Assembly (NCBI GenBank): GCA_002441055.1
Contig: DJWR01000094.1
Coordinates: 1 to 11,765 of the forward strand
Length of the DNA stretch: 11,765 nucleotides
DNA from: Caulobacteraceae bacterium UBA6225
Lineage (GTDB): Bacteria > Pseudomonadota > Alphaproteobacteria > Caulobacterales > Caulobacteraceae
Direction: 5' to 3'
The notes beneath the pieces are model-generated. The model saw only the letters and a program-made list of their open reading frames with translations. It had not been told where the DNA came from and did not search any database. The position numbers and the translations under genes are program-made. Of this stretch, positions 6,014-11,765 are shown piece by piece. Within the stretch, counting starts at the first letter, position 1; each line of letters opens with the position of its first letter.

Positions 6014-6021
6014 TTAACCAT
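6014..6021 (+). promoter_or_regulatory. CtrA-type 8-mer upstream of third flagellin
   Basis: TTAACCAT, preceded by G, matches the CtrA-associated 8-mer reported in Caulobacter. It lies 98 bp before the start codon. In this 192-bp gap (5927-6118) I found no GG-N10-GC sigma-54 box. A TTGC at 6044-6047 lacks the matching upstream GG. Confidence 0.45.
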
Positions 6022-6103
6022 CTAGACACCATGATTCCATAGCTTGCCCTTCGAACAGCAACCCGCGACTCGTCCCGAGAGGCGAGGCGGGCGGCGGACG
6101 ATG

Positions 6104-6111
6104 AAGGAGGT
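6104..6111 (+). promoter_or_regulatory. Near-perfect ribosome binding site of third flagellin
   Basis: AAGGAGGT, fully complementary to the 16S rRNA 3' end, sits seven bases before the ATG at 6119. It fixes that start over the in-frame ATGs at 6044 and 6101 and is much stronger than the sites of the two other flagellins. Confidence 0.8.
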
Positions 6112-6118
6112 CCGGGCC

Positions 6119-6949
6119 ATGGCGATCAGTGTTCACACCAACAAGTCTGCGTTGGTCGCACTGCAGAATCTGAACCGGACCAATGACGAGCTGTCCGGGG
6201 TTCAGAACCGCATCAGCACCGGCCTCAAGATCGGCAACGCCAAGGATAACGCCTCGGTCTGGTCCATCGCCCAGGGGCAGAGGGCCGATATCGGCGCCCT
6301 CGGGGCCGTTAAGATGAGCCTCAACCGGGCCCAGTCCATCTCGGAAGTCTCCATGGCGGCCGGTGAGTCGGTCTCCGACCTGCTGGTGCAGTTGAAGGAG
6401 AAGGTGGTGGCGGCGATGGATACGTCGCTGGACGCATCATCGCGGACCGCCCTGGACTCCGACTTCAAGTCCATTCTCCGGCAAATCACTCAGGTGGTTG
6501 AAAACTCTGAGTTTGACGGGGCCAACATCCTGGACGGCTCGGTGGCGGGCTCGATCCGCTTCCTGGCCAATGCCGACGCCAACGCCTACATCACACTCTC
6601 GACCCAGAACATGTCCCTGGGCGGCGCCATCATCACGATGGCCTCCACGGCCTCCATTACCACGGCGACCCTGGCCACCGGCATCCTGACCCAGCTGGAC
6701 GCCTCCATCGCCAATGTGAACCGGTCGCTGGGTAGCCTCGGCGCCCAGGCCAAGCAGATCGAGGCGCACAACAACTTCGTCACCAAGCTGACGGACGTTC
6801 TGACCTCAGGGGTGGGCAACCTGGTGGATGCGGACCTGGCCAAGGAGAGCGCGAGGCTGCAGGCCCTGCAGGTGCAGCAGCAGCTGGGCGCCCAGGCCCT
6901 GTCCATCGCCAATGAAGCGCCACAGGTCGTGCTGTCGCTCTTCCGATAA
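6119..6949 (+). CDS. fljJ: Flagellin 3, divergent (FljJ type)
   Basis: 276 residues starting MAISVHTNKSALVALQNLNR. D0/D1 motifs are present: QNRISTGLKIGNAKDN (29-44), GESVSDLLVQLKEKV (82-96), and the C-terminal LVDADLAKESARLQALQ with a final VLSLFR. The central segment (LDGSVAGSIRFLANADANAY...) is clearly different from flagellins 1 and 2, and the protein has a tyrosine there. Like them it lacks cysteine. In Caulobacter, FljJ is a minor flagellin found near the hook end of the filament. Here it has a near-perfect ribosome binding site, a CtrA-type box rather than a visible sigma-54 promoter, and no A-loop hairpin in the leader, so it is probably expressed on its own schedule. A strong terminator follows. 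Paralog naming rests on gene order. Confidence 0.93.
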   Translation: MAISVHTNKSALVALQNLNRTNDELSGVQNRISTGLKIGNAKDNASVWSIAQGQRADIGALGAVKMSLNRAQSISEVSMAAGESVSDLLVQLKEKVVAAMDTSLDASSRTALDSDFKSILRQITQVVENSEFDGANILDGSVAGSIRFLANADANAYITLSTQNMSLGGAIITMASTASITTATLATGILTQLDASIANVNRSLGSLGAQAKQIEAHNNFVTKLTDVLTSGVGNLVDADLAKESARLQALQVQQQLGAQALSIANEAPQVVLSLFR

Positions 6950-6983
6950 ATTCGGGCCACTTAGTCTCGACGGGGCGTCGAAG

Positions 6984-7020
6984 CGGGTTCAGATCAGAAA
7001 TGGTTTGAGCCCGTTTTCTT
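6984..7020 (+). terminator. Rho-independent terminator after third flagellin
   Basis: Arms 6984-6996 and 7001-7013 form a 13-bp stem with three G-T wobbles, closed by a GAAA tetraloop, and TTTTCTTT follows. A smaller hairpin (6968-6980) precedes it. Confidence 0.8.
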
Positions 7021-7027
7021 TGGCGGC

Positions 7028-7041
7028 TTAACAACCTGTAA
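7028..7041 (+). promoter_or_regulatory. Weak CtrA-like box upstream of flaEY
   Basis: TTAA-N6-GTAA, seven of eight fixed bases but with a six-base spacer, begins just after the terminator and 64 bp before the flaEY start. No sigma-54 box is visible in 6950-7091. A perfect 12-bp palindrome at 7067-7078 (GCAGGC/GCCTGC) lies between this box and the ribosome binding site. Confidence 0.25.
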
Positions 7042-7091
7042 GCCCCACTGGCCCGATCATGAGGGCGCAGGCGCCTGCCTGTGAGGGGATC

Positions 7092-9884
7092 ATGGTGATC
7101 GGTTTCGATTCCAATCTGCTGGTGAACTACTACCAGTCGAAGTTGACCGGGCTTGGGGGCGCATTGGGCGCTTCAAACGGGTCGACTGAGGCGGGCGTGA
7201 CCAAGTACGCCCCGACCGCCCCCTGGTCTCCGCAGGCGACGCCCATTGATTCCTCGGCGCTGCTCAAGGCGGCGCTGCAAGGCTCAAAGATCATTGATGA
7301 GAGCGCCGCGACCCTCGACCTGTCGGGGGCCAGCTCTGACTACAAGAAGCTCTTTGCGCTCTATCAGGGGCTCGGAACCCTGACCGCCCTGGCTGAACGG
7401 GCGAACACGAAAAACCTGACCAGTTTCGATTCAGCGCGGATCCTGTCGGCCTTCAACAAGGGGATGGCCGAGGTCGCTGGATATGTGGATACAGCCCGAT
7501 TTGATGAAATCCGGCTGGGCTTCGCCGAGGTCGCCGACACCGCCCGCGCCTCGATCGGGATTTCCCGCGCCAAGACCGAGTATGTCACAGCCCCCTTGGT
7601 CACCGGCGTAGCTGACACCGCCGTGCCGGCCTTCGCGGGCGATGTGCGTTTCAACATCGCGGTTCAGCAGATCAATTCCAGCCAGACGGTTCAGATCGAC
7701 CTGGCCGAGATGGGCGCCCAGACCCGGACGCTGCCCAATGTGATCAACCACATCAACGCCAAGCTGGAGGCGGCTGGCGTGACGACCCGTTTCGCCCAGG
7801 AGCGAATTCCGGGTGCAGAGCGCTCCTACCAGTCTGGGGGCAAGACCATCAAACTGGCTCCGGCCCCCGACCAGTGGGCCATGAAGATCAAGACCGACAT
7901 CACCGAAAAGGTCACCTTCTCGGCTGTGACCACTGCTCCGGCCGTTTATCTGACCCAGAAGGTCGGCGACCCTGACCCAGATGGGAAGGCTGACACGGCT
8001 GATGGGGTCCAGGTCAACCAGCTCCTCAAGTTCCAGACCGAGGCGGGCGCTGTCGCCGCCCCGTTGCAGCCGACGGGGGAGGCCAACTGGGTCGAAGGCC
8101 GGATCTTCGCCAAGCCGCTGGCTGGCGCCATCGAGACTGTTCGCTCGACTCAGGTGGGGAGTGATGGGGCGGTCTATGTGCTTGCTGACATCACCGGGGA
8201 GACGGGCGGTCAGTCTATCAAGGGCGAACGCGACGTCGCCCTCATGAAGTACGATTCGGCTGGGCAACTGCTCTACACCCGCGTCCTGGGCGCCTCAGAG
8301 GATGCTAAGGGTCTGGCCCTGGCCGTCTCCGCCGATGGCCAAGTGGCGGTGGCTGGCTCAGTGACCGGCGGGCTGAACGGGGCGGTGGACGGTCCCTTGA
8401 ACTCCAGCACCTCAGCCGCCCTGGCCGATAAGAGCGACAGCTTCGTCACGGTCTTCAACGACAAGGGCGAGGAACTCTGGACCGCTCGGCGCGGGGCCCG
8501 GCTTGAGGACGAAGCCAGCCAGATCGCCTTTGGGGCAGATGGCAATGTCTATGTGGCGGGCCGAGCCAAATCCACCATGCCTGGAACCACCGCGCTCGGC
8601 GGCTGGGACTCCTATGTGGAAGGCTTCAGCGTCAACGCCAAGGGCGAACCCCAGGCCCTCTTCACCCAGGCCTTCGGAACGGCGGCCGATGACCGGCCGG
8701 CCGGCCTGGTCGTGGACGGAAACGCCCTGGTCACCGCCAGCGTCGAGGACGGCCGCGCCGTGGTGCGGCGGTTCGATATCTCTGGCGGCGCGCCAGTGCA
8801 GACCGCGACCCGTGATCTGGGCGACCTGCAGGGGGGCGCCATCACCGGCCTCGCCCTTGATGGCGGTCAGCTGGTGATCGCAGGCTCAACCCGAAATGCG
8901 GGGCTCGCCGCCGGAACGATCACCCGCGCCCATGCGGGCGGGGTCGACGCCTTCGCCGCTCAGATTTCCGCCGATCTCACGACGGCGCCCACCGACGCTG
9001 TGGCCTACTATGGCGGCGCCGGGGATGATCAGGCTGCGGGCCTCGCGGTCTCTGCCGGTCAGGTGTGGATCACCGGCCAGGCTGGCGGCGCTCTGCCCAA
9101 CCTCACCACCATGGGTGAGGCGGACGGCTTCCTGGCCAGGCTGGACATCGCCGCCGGGGCCGTGGATTGGGCTCAACAGTTCACCGGCAAGGATGGCCAC
9201 GCCGTTCCAGGCTCCATCGCTATCGCCCAGCAGGGCGCCAGCGTGCTCGACCGGTTGGGCCTGCCCACCGGCGAAATCAGTTTCAGCGGCTCGTCAAAGC
9301 TGACGGCGGTCAGCGCCCTGCGGGCGGGGGACCAGTTCAACATCGCCGCTAATGGCGGTCGGCCCAAGGCGATCACCATCGCCGTGGATGAGACGCTTGA
9401 GAGCCTGATGCTGAAAATCCGCCGGGCCACCGGCTTTCAGGTCAAGGTTGACACCGCCGTAAGCGAAGGTGTGCGCCGCCTGCAGATCAAGCCGCTGAAT
9501 GATCGTTCGATCATCGAGCTGACGCCCGCCGCCGAAGGACAGGACGCCCTGTCGATCCTGGGACTCAAGGAAGGCGTCATCCGCGCCAGCAAGCTTGAGG
9601 ATGGAAAGACCGTCGCGGCGGACGGCAAGGGAACCTTCTATGGCCTCGGGCTCCACTCGGGCATCAATCTCAGCAGCCCCGAGCAGATCCGCCACGCCCT
9701 GGCCGAACTGACCCAGGCCCAAGGGGTGATCCGCAAGATCTATTCCGAGCTGCGCGACGCCGACACGCCCCGGAGCGTCCTGGCTCAACGTGAGGCCGCC
9801 AGCAGCGGACAGGCGCCGGCCTATATGACCGCAAGAATCGCCAACTATCAGGCGGCCCTGGACCGGTTGACTGGGGGCGGCTAG
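7092..9884 (+). CDS. flaEY: FlaEY-like flagellar assembly protein with beta-propeller repeats
   Basis: 930 residues, no cysteine, and no signal peptide or membrane segment. Segments in order: a helical N-terminus (1-165) starting MVIGFDSNLLVNYYQSKLTG; a segment near 184-235 (DVRFNIAVQQIN...LPNVINHINAKL) that resembles the flagellin-hook IN motif; residues ~340-700 with repeated SDGxVYV/ADGNVYVAG and LALxxDGQVxxAG blocks typical of SBBP-type beta-propellers; a second IN-like segment near 738-825 ending LSILGL; and a helical tail (~860-928). The IN motif occurs in flagellins and in FliD, so an exported or filament-associated role fits. Caulobacter FlaEY was described as regulating flagellin synthesis and assembly. 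The ATG at 7092 is chosen over 7059 because GAGGGG ends three bases upstream and nothing similar precedes 7059. The name comes from position next to fljJ and overall size; biochemical function is unknown. Confidence 0.75.
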   Translation: MVIGFDSNLLVNYYQSKLTGLGGALGASNGSTEAGVTKYAPTAPWSPQATPIDSSALLKAALQGSKIIDESAATLDLSGASSDYKKLFALYQGLGTLTALAERANTKNLTSFDSARILSAFNKGMAEVAGYVDTARFDEIRLGFAEVADTARASIGISRAKTEYVTAPLVTGVADTAVPAFAGDVRFNIAVQQINSSQTVQIDLAEMGAQTRTLPNVINHINAKLEAAGVTTRFAQERIPGAERSYQSGGKTIKLAPAPDQWAMKIKTDITEKVTFSAVTTAPAVYLTQKVGDPDPDGKADTADGVQVNQLLKFQTEAGAVAAPLQPTGEANWVEGRIFAKPLAGAIETVRSTQVGSDGAVYVLADITGETGGQSIKGERDVALMKYDSAGQLLYTRVLGASEDAKGLALAVSADGQVAVAGSVTGGLNGAVDGPLNSSTSAALADKSDSFVTVFNDKGEELWTARRGARLEDEASQIAFGADGNVYVAGRAKSTMPGTTALGGWDSYVEGFSVNAKGEPQALFTQAFGTAADDRPAGLVVDGNALVTASVEDGRAVVRRFDISGGAPVQTATRDLGDLQGGAITGLALDGGQLVIAGSTRNAGLAAGTITRAHAGGVDAFAAQISADLTTAPTDAVAYYGGAGDDQAAGLAVSAGQVWITGQAGGALPNLTTMGEADGFLARLDIAAGAVDWAQQFTGKDGHAVPGSIAIAQQGASVLDRLGLPTGEISFSGSSKLTAVSALRAGDQFNIAANGGRPKAITIAVDETLESLMLKIRRATGFQVKVDTAVSEGVRRLQIKPLNDRSIIELTPAAEGQDALSILGLKEGVIRASKLEDGKTVAADGKGTFYGLGLHSGINLSSPEQIRHALAELTQAQGVIRKIYSELRDADTPRSVLAQREAASSGQAPAYMTARIANYQAALDRLTGGG

Positions 9885-9914
9885 GGCGGTTCTTGAAACC
9901 TTTGCAGGCACGGT

Positions 9915-9950
9915 CTAGAGCCAGCCGGTGAATGCGCGGGCGGGCTCTAG
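9915..9950. repeat. Palindromic intergenic element with TAGAGCC ends
   Basis: CTAGAGCC (9915-9922) and GGCTCTAG (9943-9950) pair perfectly; GCC/GGC inside extend the stem after one mismatch. It lies 31 bp after the flaEY stop and has the same ends as the larger element at 11713-11765. It may act as a hairpin at the flaEY mRNA end. The rest of the 136-bp gap (9885-10020) shows no gene and no clear promoter. Confidence 0.6.
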
Positions 9951-10020
9951 GGGCCAATTTTGTCGGCGCGCTTTGGCCGCCAATGTGGTCTTTGGTTGGA
10001 ACTCCCGCATGCGAGGCCCC

Positions 10021-10716
10021 ATGGATTTCCTGAACGACCGTCGCGTTGTGCTGTCCCTCGTCGGGGGCGCGCTGGCCCTGTTGGCTGGCCTGGGCATCGC
10101 TGTGGGCCTGCTGGCGCGCGGCGATGATGCGCCGGCCGAGGCCCCGCCCGCCTCAAAGGCGGGGCTGGTGGTCGAAACGACCGACATGGATGACGGCCGC
10201 CTCGACCCGGCCCGTCCCCTGCGGTGCTTTGTCAGCGGCCAGTTCGTGGGGGAGGTCACCCTCACCGAATGCGCCCAGCGCAATGGCGTGGCCACCGGCG
10301 CCCTGGATGTGGGCGTGGATGAAAGCGGGGCCCTGGCCGCGGCTGATGCGGCCGGCACGGTGCTGACCCCGTTGCCGCCGCCGGTCGAAACCGTCACCCC
10401 TGCCGCCACCGCGCCCAACACGCCTACCGCCACCGACAGTGCTCCAGGGCCCAGCGCCCCGAGCGCGCCGGCCGGCGCCTGCTGGCGCTACACCGACGCC
10501 GAATGGCGTCGTCTGCCGGGGGACCTGACGCTAAACGCCTGTGTCCAGGCCCTGTTCGCCGGCCGCTGCGAGGCGTCGGGCGGCGCCACCTATGGCCGCT
10601 GGATGCAGCAGACCCTGCGCCTGGTGCCTGGGCGGGTTGAGGTTTCGGCCGACAACCGCCGCTTCCGCACCCTGGCCGATCAGGGCGCGGGCTGCGCCAT
10701 CGCGCCGATCGGTTGA
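10021..10716 (+). CDS. Membrane-anchored envelope protein of unknown function
   Basis: 231 residues from the ATG at 10021, where GAGG ends four bases upstream; an ATG at 10009 is an alternative. Residues 9-32 are a single hydrophobic segment after MDFLNDRR, so the chain is probably anchored N-in with a periplasmic C-terminus. Residues 34-47 and 115-152 are Pro/Ala/Thr-rich linkers. Two cysteine-bearing blocks flank the second linker: CFVSGQ...EVTLTECAQ (69-86) and CWRY...GDLTLNACVQ (154-176), with further cysteines at 183 and 225. The repeated LTLxxCxQ suggests two related small modules held by disulfides. I do not recognise a family. It is 39 bp upstream of a lipoprotein gene on the same strand, a likely partner. 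No link to flagella is visible in the protein itself. Confidence 0.8.
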   Translation: MDFLNDRRVVLSLVGGALALLAGLGIAVGLLARGDDAPAEAPPASKAGLVVETTDMDDGRLDPARPLRCFVSGQFVGEVTLTECAQRNGVATGALDVGVDESGALAAADAAGTVLTPLPPPVETVTPAATAPNTPTATDSAPGPSAPSAPAGACWRYTDAEWRRLPGDLTLNACVQALFAGRCEASGGATYGRWMQQTLRLVPGRVEVSADNRRFRTLADQGAGCAIAPIG

Positions 10717-10755
10717 GGCTTCGCCCCCGCGGCGATCCGGGTGTAGGATTTGGTC

Positions 10756-11142
10756 ATGTTGAGAACCGCCATCCTCCTGGGCGCCTGCGCCCTCGCGCTC
10801 GCCGCCTGCCAGAAGCGCACCTATCCTCCTGGAGACCCTGGGGTCTGCTATCAGGTGGTCCGCACCCCTGAGGGGGCGCTGAAATACAATAAGATCCCAG
10901 GGACTCAGCCGGACCTGGAGCATTGTGCGGCGGCCCTGGAGGCCATCCGCATCCGCTTCCTTCAGATGGGCGGCTCCACCCGCACCCTGGTGGGCGCCTA
11001 TCAGGGGAATTTCATCTTTGTGCAGCGGGAGGGCATTTTCACCTCTCGCTCATGGGAGCAGAATCGATATCTGGCCCTGGTCCGCACAGGCGACGGGCGG
11101 CTGGCCATTCCGGGGGCCATGCCCCAGCAGCCGGCGCCCTGA
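10756..11142 (+). CDS. Small lipoprotein of unknown function
   Basis: 128 residues. The signal sequence MLRTAILLGACALALAAC ends in a lipobox LAAC with the acylated cysteine at 18, followed by Gln, so outer-membrane sorting is likely. The mature part holds a cysteine pair, CYQVVRTPEG (31) and LEHCAAALEAI (57), then a region rich in aromatic residues (GAYQGNFIFVQREG, SWEQNRYLALVRTGDG). I do not recognise the family. The start at 10756 is supported by AGGA seven bases upstream; an in-frame TTG at 10750 lacks such support. It probably shares a transcript with the preceding membrane protein. The LexA box of ssb begins at the base after its stop. Confidence 0.82.
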   Translation: MLRTAILLGACALALAACQKRTYPPGDPGVCYQVVRTPEGALKYNKIPGTQPDLEHCAAALEAIRIRFLQMGGSTRTLVGAYQGNFIFVQREGIFTSRSWEQNRYLALVRTGDGRLAIPGAMPQQPAP

Positions 11143-11157
11143 GAACGTATGTGGAAC
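11143..11157. promoter_or_regulatory. LexA (SOS) box of ssb
   Basis: GAACGTATGTGGAAC reads GTTC-N7-GTTC on the other strand, an exact match to the alphaproteobacterial LexA consensus. It lies 85 bp before the ssb start. ssb is a known SOS gene in Caulobacter, so LexA repression relieved by DNA damage is the expected control. Confidence 0.8.
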
Positions 11158-11164
11158 ATTGGCG

Positions 11165-11193
11165 TTGATCACGCCACGCTCCGGCGCTAGCCT
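11165..11193 (+). promoter_or_regulatory. Possible housekeeping promoter of ssb
   Basis: TTGATC at 11165-11170 and GCTAGCCT at 11186-11193 resemble the Caulobacter -35 and -10 (GCTANAWC) elements with workable spacing. Transcription would start near 11200. The -35 lies inside a small palindrome, TGGCGT/ACGCCA (11160-11176). The match is modest. Confidence 0.35.
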
Positions 11194-11220
11194 TCGCGCT
11201 CGCCGGGGTTTTTCTTTTTC
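11181..11220 (+). terminator. Terminator between the lipoprotein gene and ssb
   Basis: CCGGCG (11181-11186) pairs with CGCCGG (11201-11206), followed by GGTTTTTCTTTTTC. The loop of 14 bases is long but the T-runs are strong. It would end transcripts from the lipoprotein gene. It begins inside the putative ssb promoter. Confidence 0.6.
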
Positions 11221-11241
11221 TAGAGCTTCAAGGACATCGAC

Positions 11242-11715
11242 ATGGCGGGCAGCGTCAACAAGGTCATTCTGGTCGGCAATCTGGGCGCTGACCCGGAAAT
11301 CCGCGCCCTGTCGTCCGGCGACCGGGTGGCCAATCTTCGCATCGCGACCTCCGAAACCTGGCGCGACCGCGCCTCGGGCGAGCGCAAGGAGCGCACCGAG
11401 TGGCACCGGGTGGTGATCTTCAACGAGAACCTGGTGAAGGTGGCCGAGAGCTATCTGCGCAAGGGCTCCAAGGTCTATATCGAAGGCGCCATCCAGACCC
11501 GCAAATGGACTGACCAGAGCGGCGTGGAAAAGTACTCCACCGAGATCGTGCTGCAGAAGTTCCGCGGCGAACTGACCATGCTCGACGGCCGTGGCGGCGA
11601 CAGCGACGATGGCGGCGGATCGGGCGGCGGCTTCTCCTCCAGCGGTCCGCGCAGCCAGCCTTCAGGCCCCCGTGAGGATTTCTCGGCCGATCTGGACGAC
11701 GAAATCCCGTTCTAG
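11242..11715 (+). CDS. ssb: Single-stranded DNA-binding protein
   Basis: 157 residues. Residues 1-112 are the OB-fold: MAGSVNKVILVGNLGADPE, VANLRIATSETW, TEWHRVVIFNENL, LRKGSKVYIEGAIQTRKW. Residues 115-146 are a Gly/Ser-rich flexible linker, and the chain ends in the acidic tip DDEIPF that binds partner repair and replication proteins. SSB coats single-stranded DNA as a tetramer during replication, repair and recombination. Length and layout are normal for the family. AAGGA lies seven bases before the ATG. A LexA box upstream puts it under SOS control. The TAG stop is also the first three bases of the palindromic repeat that follows. Confidence 0.97.
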   Translation: MAGSVNKVILVGNLGADPEIRALSSGDRVANLRIATSETWRDRASGERKERTEWHRVVIFNENLVKVAESYLRKGSKVYIEGAIQTRKWTDQSGVEKYSTEIVLQKFRGELTMLDGRGGDSDDGGGSGGGFSSSGPRSQPSGPREDFSADLDDEIPF

Positions 11716-11765
11716 AGCCCTTTCCGATCTGATTGCTTCAATCAGATCGGATAAAAAGGGCTCTA
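11713..11765. repeat. 53-bp palindromic intergenic repeat after ssb
   Basis: The outer arms TAGAGCCCTTT (11713-11723) and AAAGGGCTCTA (11755-11765) pair perfectly. The inner arms (11724-11735 and 11739-11750) pair over 12 bp around CTT. Four unpaired bases (ATAA) on the right side separate the two stems. It ends exactly at the window edge. The form resembles the TAGAGC-ended intergenic palindromes common in alphaproteobacterial genomes. As RNA it would be a strong hairpin at the ssb 3' end. Confidence 0.8.

Noticed and set aside
1..11765. CRISPR array, tRNA, rRNA, insertion sequence or prophage genes
   Set aside because: I saw no spaced direct repeats, no tRNA-like cloverleaf and no transposase or integrase motifs. 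Gene content and order look like a native chromosomal locus.

Overview
The window looks like chromosomal DNA from a GC-rich alphaproteobacterium of the Caulobacter/Phenylobacterium group (Caulobacteraceae). The basis is a flagellin locus whose order (glycosyltransferase FlmG, FlbT, FlaF, two near-identical flagellins, FlaG, a third divergent flagellin, a FlaEY-like protein) matches, as far as I remember it, the Caulobacter crescentus alpha flagellin locus flmG-flbT-flaF-fljL-fljK-flaG-fljJ-flaEY. The promoter signals fit too: sigma-54 boxes, FlbD ftr-like palindromes, IHF-like sites, CtrA-like boxes and a GTTC-N7-GTTC LexA box. No database was searched. All names rest on reading the translations and motifs.

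Layout. 1-354 (minus) is the 5' part of a MoxR-type AAA+ ATPase gene that runs off the left edge. 511-2316 (minus) is a TPR plus GT-B glycosyltransferase, FlmG-like. From the divergent region at 2317-2514, flbT (TTG start) and flaF run rightwards, overlap by 41 bp and end at a strong terminator. Two flagellin genes follow (3549-4382 and 4682-5509). Each has its own sigma-54 promoter, an upstream IHF-like site, ftr-like palindromes and A-loop hairpins in the leader. flaG (5636-5926) and a third flagellin (6119-6949) come next. The third flagellin lacks the sigma-54 signature and instead has a CtrA-type 8-mer. A 930-residue, cysteine-free FlaEY-like protein (7092-9884) closes the flagellar part.

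The right end changes subject. It holds a membrane-anchored, cysteine-containing envelope protein (10021-10716), a small lipoprotein (10756-11142), and ssb (11242-11715) behind a LexA box. A large palindromic intergenic repeat, whose first three bases are the ssb stop codon, fills 11713-11765. A smaller palindrome with the same TAGAGCC ends lies after flaEY.

How the genes fit together. FlbT (brake) and FlaF (promoter of flagellin synthesis) are known in Caulobacter to act on flagellin expression after transcription. FlmG glycosylates flagellin serines and threonines before export. FlaG and FlaEY affect filament assembly. Transcription of the main flagellins would depend on RpoN, FlbD and IHF. 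I found no wholly new system. The most interesting items are the paired leader hairpins, the ftr/IHF/sigma-54 layout shared by two flagellins but missing from the third, the mosaic identity between the two flagellin genes, the FlaEY architecture, and the interlocked terminator/promoter in front of ssb.
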